From Armigeres subalbatus (Eukaryota > Arthropoda > Insecta > Diptera > Culicidae), in assembly GCF_024139115.2 (NCBI RefSeq), contig NC_085140.1, positions 156,080,452 to 156,144,451 of the forward strand: 64,000 bases of DNA, written 5' to 3'. Of the stretch, positions 47,455 to 58,210 are shown piece after piece (the stretch's first letter is position 1; every line of letters begins with the position of its first letter). The notes under the pieces are model-generated. The model searched no databases. It was not told the origin of the DNA and saw nothing but the letters and a program-made list of their open reading frames with translations. Both the position numbers and the translations under genes were made by a program.

Positions 47455-47877
47455 TTAATGCTTAGGTATAAACTTGAAGAGCCAGGAGCTACCATTTCCT
47501 TGATCTTTATTCAACAACCGCGTTTGTACCTGTCGGTAGATTTCCAAGCTCTCAGCAACATCAAGTTTCCACGGAGAAGAGACATTTCTTAAAATTTTAA
47601 TGTTTGATGTCGTAATTGAATGATTTTCCTGATATACATGTTCAGCTACCTTAGACCTAAACTCATAATTTAATCCCTTATCAGTTTCCCTCTTAGCCTT
47701 ACTTACTTCTGCAATATGTTCTTTGAACCTTACATCTAACGATCTTTTTGTTTGACCTACATATACTTTATCACACTGTGAACAATTAATTTGATAAACC
47801 CCGGCCTTATTTAACATTTCTACTCTATCCTTTGTGGAGCCCAACAGTGTCTTCAGTTGATTGCTTCTGCTGGAGAA
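47455..47877 (-). pseudogene. PLE unit C': GIY-YIG nuclease end only
   Basis: The 5'-truncated left-arm unit keeps about 140 codons, from SSRSNQLKTLLG through AGVYQINCSQCDKVYVGQTK to KFIPKH. The frame is open but has no start and no RT domain. Its 5' edge is the head-to-head junction. Confidence 0.85.
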
Positions 47878-49217
47878 TACCAGAGTATGCCGAAGCCGTT
47901 CCCCAGCAGATCAGTTGTAAACACCCAGGAGTTCACCAAGAGGATATTGGAATCAGGAAACATCGGAGAAGAGGACATCATGGTATCATTCGACGTAGCG
48001 GCATTGTTCCCAAGCGTTCCAGTGAAGGATGCTCTGAACCTTTTGGAGGATTGGCTACTAGGACAACGGACGGATACAACATGGCGAGGAAAGGTAAAGA
48101 TGTATCTCAAGCTTGCAAGATTATGCATGAATGAGAACTACTTTACATTCCGTGGAAGCTTCTACAAACAAACGAAGGGTGCACCGATGGGAAATCCGCT
48201 ATCACCGTTTTTGTGCAAACTATTTATGGCGAATTTGGAGAACAACCCAACAACCCACAGGGACGATTAGTACTACCCAAGAAGTGGTGGAGATACGTCC
48301 ACGACACTTTCAGCATCATCAAATGGAAAGACCTAACCAGGATTTTGGAAGCGATAAATGACCCACAAAGAAGAAAAGGAAGGTAAATTGCCTTTCTTGG
48401 ATCTACTGGTCATCAAAGGGACAAATGCAACATTAGACTTCGAAATCTACAGGAAGCCCACCAACACCATGAGAGTCATCCCATACACATCAAATCATTC
48501 GTATCAGCACAAAATGGCAGCTTTTCATCACATGATCCACAGGATGCAGACGATTCCCCTGAGCGAAGAAGGAAAAACGAAGGAGCTACAACACATCTTG
48601 GAAACAGCGAGGATCAATGGATACAAGGAAAGAACAATACAAGCAATCATCAACAAGAAGCAGAGGAACCTACGGAAAACGAACTGACAACACTAACATC
48701 GATCGATGAACCGCTGAAGAGGGTATCGGTCCCTATGATCGACACATCACCCACCCGCTGCGCCATCGACTGAGGAAATTCGGCATCGATTTAGTATGCT
48801 CCAGCAGAAGCAATCAACTGAAGACACTGTTGGGCTCCACAAAGGATAGAGTAGAAATGTTAAATAAGGCCGGGGTTTATCAAATTAATTGTTCACAGTG
48901 TGATAAAGTATATGTAGGTCAAACAAAAGATCGTTAGATGTAAGGTTCAAAGAACATATTGCAGAAGTAAGTAAGGCTAAGAGGAAACTGATAAGGGATT
49001 AAATTATGAGTTTAGGTCTAAGGTAGCTGAACATGTATATCAGGAAAATCATTCAATTACGACATCAAACATTAAAATTTTAAGAAATGTCTCTTCTCCG
49101 TGGAAACTTGATGTTGCTGAGAGCTTGGAAATCTACCGACAGGTACAAACGCGGTTGTTGAATAAAGATCAAGGAAATGGTAGCTCCTGGCTCTTCAAGT
49201 TTATACCTAAGCATTAA
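47878..49217 (+). pseudogene. PLE unit C'': RT (partial) with GIY-YIG nuclease, broken
   Basis: Starts at QSMPKPFPSRSVVNTQEF and runs through SFDVAALFPSVPVKDAL and KQTKGAPMGNPLSPFLCKLF, then loses frame at about 48240. The catalytic box reads YVHD (48294-48305), a change of the first Asp. Further breaks occur near 48355, 48675, 48740, 48930 and 48985. It is the most mutated unit of the array and lacks the first third of the ORF. Confidence 0.85.
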
Positions 49218-49339
49218 GCGCATCAAGCGAGTAGAAATAAGCACCGTAGTAAGATAAGTACCTAGATAAATTATTATACCTACGCATAGTATAAATAGTG
49301 TAAGCTGCGATCATTTTCTTCAAGTCGAGTCAAGTACAA

Positions 49340-49385
49340 GACACTGAAGACGGCCTTACTGTTGAGGTCGAAATACGTATCTGTC
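49340..49385 (+). ncRNA. Hammerhead ribozyme, PLE unit C''
   Basis: Stem I GACA (49340-49343), CTGAAGA (49344-49350), stem II, GAAA, short stem III, cleavage expected after C49381, then TGTC (49382-49385). Confidence 0.88.
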
Positions 49386-49486
49386 AGGATACAATTAAGT
49401 GGTGGAATTCAATGGGATTGTTCAAACTCGTCTTATGACAGGTGAAAACATTCCACTAAAAAGCTCAAAATAATTTTCTTATCAAA

Positions 49487-51854
49487 ATGGCATCCAAGCG
49501 GAACGAGCGTAGTACTTTTATAGATTTGAAGAGGAGGATCGCAGGTATTCTTAAGGACGTGGCCTTCCTTAAGAAGTGCCAAAAGGAGGGGCTGACTCCT
49601 GTTGGCCATAGGATTAAGATAGGAGCTCACATCCCAAAATCTATCAGTAAGAGGGCGGAATCGGATTTGTTGAAGTTGTCAATCAAGGGACACTATGCCA
49701 AGCTAGAGAGGTTGAACTTAGAGTGCTACAACCTGCACCTCAAGCTGGCAAAGGAGAACCAAGATTCTTTCGACATATTCCTAAAGAAGGTACAGCGGGC
49801 CGAAGAGTGTGAAGCGGACAGGAAGAGGAGACTGCACAAGAAGAAATTGACCATTCTACGAGGGAAATCAGCGACGGAAGGTAGAACGACTAACCCCACA
49901 GTACAAATGATCGAGGGATTCGTTGTTAACCGTTCGACACAGCAGTTTACGGAGGAACAATTAGCACACCTCAACAAGGGGTTAGGGTATGCGACAACCC
50001 AGAAAGCGGATCTCGAGCAGATAATCGTGGATACTGAGACAGCGATTTCACGAAATGTTGATCAACAGGACCAGAATAGCGTGAGAAACATCGTAGCAGA
50101 CGCCATCAAAGCAGGACATCATGGGACATCGAACAAAGACGAGAGGAGGATTTTAAAGGAGTTAAAGGAGAAACCAGTTTACTACATGAAGGCGGACAAA
50201 GGAAACGCAGTGGTGATAATGGACAAAGAGGACTACGATGAACAGATGACGACAAAAATCAACGGAGGACCATACAGGCATTTGAGAGTGGACCCACTAC
50301 CCGGACTAATCCGACTTACGGATAAAACGATAAAGGAATGCAAGACGATCATCGGAGAAGCCCGCGTTAAAATGACGAACCCTGTTTTACCAAGGATCAA
50401 AGGACTACCAAAGATACATAAGCCAGGTACAGAGATGCGAGAAATAGTTTCATCAGTGGGATCCCTACACAAAACTTGGCCAAGTGGTTAGTCAAGGAGT
50501 TCCAGAGTATGCCGAAGCCGTTCCCCAGCAGATCAGTTGTAAACACCCAGGAGTTCACCAAGAGGATATTGGAATCAGGAAACATCGGAGAAGAGGACAT
50601 CATGGTATCATTCGACGTAGCGGCATTGTTCCCAAGCGTTCCAGTGAAGGATGCTCTGAACCTTTTGGAGGATTGGCTACTAGGACAACGGACGGATACA
50701 ACATGGCGAGGAAAGGTAAAGATGTATCTCAAGCTTGCAAGATTATGCATGAATGAGAACTACTTTACATTCCGTGGAAGCTTCTACAAACAAACGAAGG
50801 GTGCACCTATGAAATCCGCTATCACCGTTTTTGTGCGAATTATTCATGGCGAATTTGGAGGACAACCTAGAGGAACAAGGAGTACTACCCGAGAAATGGT
50901 GGAGATACGTGGATTACATTTTCAGCATCATCAACCGGAAGGATCTACCCAGGATTTTGGAAGCGATAAACAACGTGCATAAGGACATCAAATTCACCCA
51001 CAAGGAGGAAAAGAAAGGTAAATTACCTTTCTTGGATCTACTGGCCATCAAGGGAACAAATGCAACATTAGACTTCGAAATCTACAGGAAGCCCACCAAC
51101 ACCATGAGAGTCATCCCATACACATCAAATCATTCGTATCAGCACAAAATGGCAGCTTTTCATCACATGATCCACAGGATGCAGACGATTCCCCTGAGCG
51201 AAGAAGGAAAACGAAGGAGCTACAACACATCTTGGAAACAGCGAGGATCAATGGATACAAGGAAAGAACAATACAAGCAATCATCAACAAGAAGCAGAGG
51301 AACCTACGGAAAAACGAACTGACAACACTAACATCGATCGATGAACCGCTGAAGAGGGTATCGGTCCCCTATGATCGACACATCACCCACCAGCTACGCC
51401 ATCGACTGAGGAAATTCGGCATCGATTTAGTATTCTCCAGCAGAAGCAATCAACTGAAGACACTGTTGGGCTCCACAAAGGATAGAGTAGAAATGTTAAA
51501 TAAGGCCGGGGTTTATCAAATTAATTGTTCACAGTGTGATAAAGTATATGTAGGTCAAACAAAAGATCGTTAGATGTAAGGTTCAAAGAACATATTGCAG
51601 AAGTAAGTAAGGCTAAGAGGGAAACTGATAAGGGATTAAATTATGAGTTTAGGTCTAAGGTAGCTGAACATGTATATCAGGAAAATCATTCAATTACGAC
51701 ATCAAACATTAAAATTTTAAGAAATGTCTCTTCTCCGTGGAAACTTGATGTTGCTGAGAGCTTGGAAATCTACCGACAGGTACAAACGCGGTTGTTGAAT
51801 AAAGATCAAGGAAATGGTAGCTCCTGGCTCTTCAAGTTTATACCTAAGCATTAA
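49487..51854 (+). pseudogene. PLE unit D: Penelope RT with GIY-YIG nuclease, broken
   Basis: The start codon at 49487 begins MASKRNERSTFIDLKRRI and stays open for 326 codons through MDKEDYDEQM and GLPKIHKPG. This is the longest N-terminal frame in the array and shows what A and B lost at codon 32. Breaks: one C missing at about 50463, two G missing at about 50813, one A missing near 51210 and near 51560. The catalytic box is YVDY (second Asp GAC to TAC at 50915-50917), so RT would be inactive even if the frame were whole. The C-terminal GIY-YIG motif is present. Confidence 0.88.
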
Positions 51855-51976
51855 GCGCATCAAGCGAGTAGAAATAAGCACCGTAGTAAGATAAGTACCT
51901 AGATAAATTATTATACCTACGCATAGTATAAATAGTGTAAGCTGCGATCATTTTCTTCAAGTCGAGTCAAGTACAA

Positions 51977-52022
51977 GACACTGAAGACGGCCTTACTGTT
52001 GAGGTCGAAATACGTATCTGTC
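51977..52022 (+). ncRNA. Hammerhead ribozyme, PLE unit D
   Basis: Same core and stems as in the other units; cleavage expected after C52018. Confidence 0.88.
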
Positions 52023-52123
52023 AGGATACAATTAAGTGGTGGAATTCAATGGGATTGTTCAAACTCGTCTTATGACAGGTGAAAACATTCCACTAAAAAG
52101 CTCAAAATAATTTTCTTATCAAA

Positions 52124-54493
52124 ATGGCATCCAAGCGGAACGAGCGTAGTACTTTTATAGATTTGAAGAGGAGGATCGCAGGTATTCTTAAGGACGTGGC
52201 CTTCCTTAAGAAGTGCCAAAGGAGAGGCTGACTCCTGTCAGCCATAGGATTAAGATGGGAGCTCACATCCCAAAATCTATCAGTAAGAGGGCGGAATCGG
52301 ATTTGTTGAAGTTGTCAATCAAGGGACACTATGCCAAGCTAGAGAGGTTGAACTTAGAGTGCTACAACCTGCACCTCAAGCTGGCAAAGGAGAACCAAGA
52401 TTCTTTCGACATATTCCTAAAGAAGGTACAGCGGGCCGAAGAGTGTGAAGCGGACAGGAAGAGGAGACTGCACAAGAAGAAATTGACCATTCTACGAGGG
52501 AAATCAGCGACGGAAGGTAGAACGACTAACCCCACAGTACAAATGATCGAGGGATTCGTTGTTAACCGTTCGACACAGCAGTTTACGGAGGAACAATTAG
52601 CACACCTCAACAAGGGGTTAGGGTATGCGACAACCCAGAAAGCGGATCTCGAGCAGATAATCGTGGATACTGAGACAGCGATTTCACGAAATGTTGATCA
52701 ACGGGACCAGAATAGCGTGAGAAACATCGTAGCAGACGCCATCAAAGCAGGACATCATGGGACATCGAACAAAGACGAGAGGAGGATTTTAAAGGAGTTA
52801 AAGGAGAAACCAGTTTACTACATGAAGGCGGACAAAGGAAACGCAGTGGTGATAATGGACAAAGAGGACTACGATGAACAGATGACGACAAAAATCAACG
52901 GAGGACCATACAGGCATTTGAGAGTGGACCCACTACCCGGACTAATCCGACTTACGGATAAAACGATAAAGGAATGCAAGACGATCATCGGAGAAGCCCG
53001 CGTTAAAATGACGAACCCTGTTTTACCAAGGATCAAAGGACTACCAAAGATACATAAGCCAGGTACAGAGATGCGAGAAATAGTTTCATCAGTGGGATCC
53101 CCTACACAAAACTTGGCCAAGTGGTTAGTCAAGGAGTTCCAGAGTATGCCGAAGCCGTTCCCAGCAGATCAGTTGTAAACACCCAGGAGTTCACCAAGAG
53201 GATATTGGAATCAGGAAACATCGGAGAAGAGGACATCATGGTATCATTCGACGTAGCGGCATTGTTCCCAAGCGTTCCAGTGAAGGATGCTCTGAACCTT
53301 TTGGAGGATTGGCTACTAGGACAACGGACGGATACAACATGGCGAGGAAAGGTAAAGATGTATCTCAAGCTTGCAAGATTATGCATGAATGAGAACTACT
53401 TTACATTCCGTGGAAGCTTCTACAAACAAACGAAGGGTGCACCTATGGAAATCCGCTATCACCGTTTTTGTGCGAATTATTCATGGCGAATTTGGAGGAC
53501 AACCTAGAGGAACAAGGAGTACTACCCGAGAAGTGGTGGAGATACGTGGACGACATTTTCAGCATCATCAACCGGAAAGATCTACCCAGGATTTTGGAAG
53601 CGATAAACAACGTGCATAAGGACATCAAATTCACCCACGAGGAGGAAAAGGAAGGTAAATTACCTTTCTTGGATCTACTGGTCATCAAGGGAACAAATGC
53701 AACATTAGACTTCGAAATCTACAGGAAGCCCACCAACACCATGAGAGTCATCCCATACACATCAAATCATTCGTATCAGCACAAAATGGCAGCTTTTCAT
53801 CACATGATCCACAGGATGCAGACGATTCCCCTGAGCGAAGAAGGAAAAACGAAGGAGCTACAACACATCTTGGAAACAGCGAGGATCAATGGATACAAGG
53901 AAAGAACAATACAAGCAATCATCAACAAGAAGCAGAGGAACCTACGGAAAAACGAACTGACAACACTAACATCGATCGATGAACCGCTGAAGAGGGTATC
54001 GGTCCCCTATGATCGACACATCACCCACCAGCTACGCCATCGACTGAGGAAATTCGGCATCGATTTAGTATTCTCCAGCAGAAGCAATCAACTGAAGACA
54101 CTGTTGGGCTCCACAAAGGATAGAGTAGAAATGTTAAATAAGGCCGGGGTTTATCAAATTAATTGTTCACAGTGTGATAAAGTATATGTAGGTCAAACAA
54201 AAAGATCGTTAGATGTAAGGTTCAAAGAACATATTGCAGAAGTAAGTAAGGCTAAGAGGGAAACTGATAAGGGATTAAATTATGAGTTTAGGTCTAAGGT
54301 AGCTGAACATGTATATCAGGAAAATCATTCAATTACGACATCAAACATTAAAATTTTAAGAAATGTCTCTTCTCCGTGGAAACTTGATGTTGCTGAGAGC
54401 TTGGAAATCTACCGACAGGTACAAACGCGGTTGTTGAATAAAGATCAAGGAAATGGTAGCTCCTGGCTCTTCAAGTTTATACCTAAGCATTAA
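52124..54493 (+). pseudogene. PLE unit E: Penelope RT with GIY-YIG nuclease, nearly intact
   Basis: Closest to a working copy. It has the start at 52124, a frameshift at about codon 32-33 (A run one short near 52218), an open frame to 53178, one C missing at about 53160 and one G missing near 53446. It is then open to the natural stop at 54493, with YVDD intact (about 53545) and the complete GIY-YIG nuclease. Only three one-base changes, all in short homopolymers, separate it from an open frame, so assembly error should be considered. Confidence 0.88.
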
Positions 54494-54615
54494 GCGCATC
54501 AAGCGAGTAGAAATAAGCACCGTAGTAAGATAAGTACCTAGATAAATTATTATACCTACGCATAGTATAAATAGTGTAAGCTGCGATCATTTTCTTCAAG
54601 TCGAGTCAAGTACAA

Positions 54616-54661
54616 GACACTGAAGACGGCCTTACTGTTGAGGTCGAAATACGTATCTGTC
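54616..54661 (+). ncRNA. Hammerhead ribozyme, PLE unit E
   Basis: Same core and stems as in the other units; cleavage expected after C54657. Confidence 0.88.
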
Positions 54662-54720
54662 AGGATACAATTAAGTGGTGGAATTCAATGGGATTGTTCA
54701 AACTCGTCTTATGACAGGTG

Positions 54721-54760
54721 AAAACATTCCACTAAAAAGCTCAAAATAATTTTCTTATCA
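54721..54760 (+). repeat. 40-bp 5' extension after the last PLE unit
   Basis: AAAACATTCCACTAAAAAGC and the next 20 bases equal the leader of the next unit and stop just before its ATG would occur. The opposite outer end of the array lacks this extension. Confidence 0.85.
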
Positions 54761-54771
54761 AGATAACAAAC
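54761..54771. repeat. Right target-site duplication of the PLE array
   Basis: AGATAACAAAC, equal to 41953-41963. Confidence 0.82.
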
Positions 54772-54957
54772 GTCAAATAACAACGATACGATATGACTAG
54801 GTTTGGTAGATTACTACAACTGTAGTGGTTGTTTTAAGGAGTCAATATTTTGAACAATCAGGACTAGAAGGTTTGCGGACATATTGAAAAAAAAAAGTGG
54901 TTGACAACGTATATAATAGCGATCGTGGTGACCTAACATTTTTAACTCTTGACATTA

Positions 54958-55100
54958 CTGCCGTAATCTGGAAAAGTGACGTAACAGCCATTTTACAACA
55001 TGCATGTTTTCCATTTTTCTGTTGAAGAGCTCGATGAGTAGTACTCGCTAACACCATTTTTGGAAAATGGCGTATACGTCACTTTTTCAGATTACGGCAG
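54958..55100. mobile_element. MITE with CTGCCGTAATCTG ends, TSD ATTA
   Basis: The terminal inverted repeat CTGCCGTAATCTGRAAAAGT continues to about 27 bp, and ATTA lies directly outside both ends (54954-54957, 55101-55104). 143 bp, non-coding. Confidence 0.82.
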
Positions 55101-55260
55101 ATTAACCGCACCATATTGCTTCGACGTGAAATCCGTATCCGTTTTCCGTTGAAAATAGATTTGTGAAATTTTACCAAACAGTAATTTTCTCACTTGCCCA
55201 TTTTATTTTATTGGTTCAATTGGGCTTTTGCATATTTTTTAATTAGCCTTGAACTGGCCT

Positions 55261-55264
55261 TCTT

Positions 55265-55295
<31 letters not shown>

Positions 55296-55565
55296 TTGGC
55301 ATTACATCCCCACACTGGGACAGAGCTGCCTCGCAGCTTATTGTTCATTAAGCACTTCCACAGTTATGAACTGCGAAGTTTATAAGCCAGGTTACCATTT
55401 GTGCATTCGTATATCATGAGGCTAACACGATGATACTTTTATGCCCAGGGAAGTCGAGACAATTTCCAATCCGAAAATTGTCTAGACCGCACCGGGAATC
55501 GAACCCAGCCACCCTCAGCATGGTCTTGCTTTGTAGCCGCGCATCTTACCGCACGGCTAAGGGCC
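55261..55565 (-). repeat. tRNA-derived SINE (Feilai-like), copy 2
   Basis: Same organisation as at 40052-40343: B box GGGTTCGATTCCCGG on the minus strand, body with GACTTCCCTGGGCATAAAAG, and a long (GAA)n tail (about 12 units, plus-strand CTT). Identity is high by eye; a few bases are lost at the tRNA-like head. Confidence 0.83.
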
Positions 55566-56035
55566 CTAATAAACCTTTAAAAATATCAGCTCAATTTCCC
55601 TTTTTATTGAAAATATATATTTTTTGCCTTTTAAAAAGCAATACATAGACGGCTTGTTTTGATAAGAAATTGCAGACATTTGTATAATGTATAGTCTAAA
55701 ACATCTATTTTATTCAATAAAATCATTGGCAATAAACCTATGTAGGTATCTATGTGGAATTTAACATCGTGACTAAAACAATATTAATTGAAGAATTCAA
55801 AGGTGTTTAACCCAGCTTACCCAGGCATTTTTTGATTGACAAAAAAAACTTTTTCTTCAATGTCTCAAAATGGAATAAAAAGCGGTATTTTCGTTATTTC
55901 ATACCCTCGGCATACAGATTATGAACTATTTTTATAGATCCATGTTGAAAAGTGAAATCAAAATGTTTTTGTTCTGACTGAGGCGTTGAGGGTTCACCTT
56001 ACTTGCGACCTATCTTGCCCCATCCTACTCCACAA
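55566..56035. other. No recognisable gene
   Basis: AT-rich sequence without supported features. Confidence 0.4.
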
Positions 56036-56140
56036 ATGCAAAAATGGTAATATGGCTTAGAAATCTCGCACAACAACTGTGGAAGTGCTTGATAAAGTTG
56101 ATAAACACTGAGCTGTGATGCGACAATGTCTCTGTGGAGA
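56036..56140 (+). repeat. Old SINE body fragment
   Basis: ATGGTAATATGGCTTAGAAA, CTGTGGAAGTGCTTGAT and ACACTGAGCTGTGATGCG match, with substitutions, the body of the Feilai-like SINEs in plus orientation. Head and tail are missing. Confidence 0.5.
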
Positions 56141-57034
56141 AATAGTTTCCATTGGTGGCCATTATTCCGAGTTCCGACGGGCCTGAAAGGGTTAATAAAC
56201 CGAACGAGCATTATGAGCAATGCAGCGAATGAGTTCCGTTTTGTTGTTATTCAGCGTCGCCGCATAATGGAACGTACACACGGTCAAGCAGTTTGACCAA
56301 CATTGACTCCACCTCTCGTTTATTCAAACATCCATTAAGGTCTGAGGGAAGCTCTCTCGCGGTAGAGCGCTGTTTTAGAAACAAAATGTCTATAACTCGG
56401 AATTGGGAACGAATTTCGCTTATCCCAACTGACAATCTCTTTGAAATTTATCAAGGAATGTTCCTACAAAATTTCATGGACCTACTATTTCCCAAATTTG
56501 AATTAAGCTCTAAATACTGAACTATTGTAGAACTGAAATTTTCGCTTCTCAGTATACCTCTCCGATGATTTGAGGCACAAAGGAACCGAATTTCGCAAAA
56601 CCCAACTGACAAAAGTTTTTAATTTTTCCAACGATCATTTTGATGTAATAAAAAGTATATGTCACCGCAATAAATTTTGAAGGAAGCTCTTTTTACTTCA
56701 ACCAAGTTTTTTAAATTCCATACAAAAGCTACCATTTCGGGAGAGCAGCCAACAGCATATTTTCTTGTGGCGCACGACAGGAAAGGAGCGATGAGAGCGG
56801 TAGAAAGACCGTCAACTTTGTATCTAGCGTGACATTAGAAAAAAGCGTATTCCTATTTGCGAACACGAGGATACCAAATATATAAATTGAAATCAAATAT
56901 AGGAATGAGATGATATAACAATTGAAAATAAATAAGCAAATAAGACAAATAAAACAAATAATACAAATAAGCAAAATAAAGCAAATAAGTCAAGTAGGAC
57001 AAATAAGCCAAACAAGACTAATTTTTACGGAAGT

Positions 57035-57374
57035 CCTTCCAGGTATTCCTCCAGAAGTTTATCCGGGAATTCCTTCAGTAATTCCTCCTGGAATTCCTCC
57101 GTAAGTTCCTCCAAAAATTTCTCCGGAAGTTCCTCCAGGAATTCCTTCGGAAGTTCCTCCAGTAATTCCTCCGGATGTTCCTCCTGGAATTCCTCCCGAA
57201 GTTCCACCAGGAATTCCTCCGCAAGTTCCTCCAGGAATTCCTCCGGAAGTTCTTCCAGGAATTCCTCCGCAAGTTCTTCCAGGAAATCCTCCGGAAGTTC
57301 CTCCAGGAATTCCTCCGGAAGTTCCCCCTGGAATTCCTCCGGAAGCCTCCGGAAGTTCCTCCAGGAATTCCTCC
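57035..57374 (-). repeat. 24-bp minisatellite, left inverted block
   Basis: About 14 imperfect copies of CCTCCAGGAATTCCTCCGGA plus four bases. It is heterogeneous compared with the right block. Confidence 0.85.
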
Positions 57375-57949
57375 GGAGGAATTCCTGGAGGAACTTCCGG
57401 AGGAATTCCTGGGGGAACTTCTGAAGGAATTCCTGGAGGAACTTCCGAAGGAATTCCTGGAGGAACTTCCGAAGGAATTCCTGGAGGAACTTCCGAAGGA
57501 ATTCCTGGAGGAACTTCCGAAGGAATTCCTGGAGGAACTTCCGAAGGAATTCCTGGAGGAACTTCCGAAGGAATTCCTGGAGGAACTTCCGAAGGAATTC
57601 CTGGAGGAACTTCCGAAGGAATTCCTGGAGGAACTTCCGAAGGAATTTCTGGAGGAACTTCCGAAGGAATTTCTGGAGGAACTTCCGAAGGAATTCCTGG
57701 AGGTACTTCCGAAGGAATTCCTGGAGGTACTTCCGAAGGAATTCCTGGAGGAGCTTCCGAAGGAATTTCTGGAGGAACTTCCGAAGGAATTCCTGGAGGA
57801 ACCTCCGAAGGATTTCCTAAAGGAACTTCTGAAGAAATTCCTGGAGGAACTTCTGAAGGAATTTCTGGAGGAACTTTCGCAGACAATTCCTGGAGGAACT
57901 TCCGAAGGAATTGCTGGAGGAACTTCCGAAGGAATTCCTGGAGGAGCTT
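57375..57949 (+). repeat. 24-bp minisatellite, right block
   Basis: About 24 copies of GGAATTCCTGGAGGAACTTC plus CGAA. Units between roughly 57430 and 57640 are essentially identical, and each contains GAATTC. Because the unit is a multiple of three without stops, long repetitive open frames arise on both strands; these are not evidence of a protein. Confidence 0.88.
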
Positions 57950-58210
57950 ACTTTATTTTTCTTCTTAGTCTTATCTATCTTATTTGTCATATTTGTCTTA
58001 TTTTTCTTATTTGTCTTACTTACACCAGCACCACTGTTATCACACAAATAATTTTCAAAGCTTGTGTGGAAACCTTGTACAGAAATGCTCTTACGATATT
58101 TTCTAATGTTGTTCTAGAAACGGCTCATGTTTTCATTTTTCAAAACCAGCTGGAGTTTGTTTATTTTGATTTCCTCATTGCGTGATTGGTCGGCGCTGCT
58201 GCTGTTCTCT

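Larger units (their letters stand above)
41964..54760. mobile_element. Penelope-like element array: minus tandem joined head-to-head to plus tandem
   Basis: Unit length is about 2.64 kb. Minus-strand units: A (41964-44602), B (44603-47227), and C', the 3' 650 bp only (47228-47877). Plus-strand units: C'', missing its first 1.06 kb (47878-49444), D (49445-52081), E (52082-54720), plus 40 bp of the next unit start (54721-54760). Outer ends are unit 3' ends; the centre joins two 5' truncations. Each unit has one ORF of about 790 codons and a pseudo-LTR-like end with a hammerhead ribozyme. A single direct repeat flanks the whole block. PLEs are known to form tandem and inverted partial copies, but a symmetrical array with one target duplication is notable. 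Confidence 0.92.
56738..58210. mobile_element. Foldback-like element with minisatellite arms
   Basis: From the centre at 57374/57375 the two sides are reverse complements in three layers: a 24-bp minisatellite (57035-57374 and 57375-57949), an A-rich CAAATAAGA-type run (56936-57025) mirrored by 57950-58020, and diverged outer sequence containing ACATTAGAAAA (about 56832) mirrored by TTTTCTAATGTT (58096). This layered structure matches foldback transposons such as Drosophila FB, whose inverted termini are built of short tandem repeats. Outer boundaries are approximate and no target duplication was identified. Confidence 0.65.

Noticed and set aside
41964..54760. Reading the PLE block as a segmental duplication of a host gene or as LTR retrotransposons with inverted LTRs
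   Set aside because: The ORF has Penelope RT and GIY-YIG motifs, hammerheads and no LTR-element signals such as PBS or integrase.
57035..57949. CRISPR-like repeat array
   Set aside because: There are no unique spacers; it is an inverted minisatellite in a eukaryotic genome.
57059..58185. Long open frames (275 codons minus, 336 codons plus) with GIPSEVPP and FLEELPKE repeats
   Set aside because: They arise from a 24-bp minisatellite whose length is a multiple of three and which lacks stops in several frames on both strands; there is no start context, signal or non-repeat domain.
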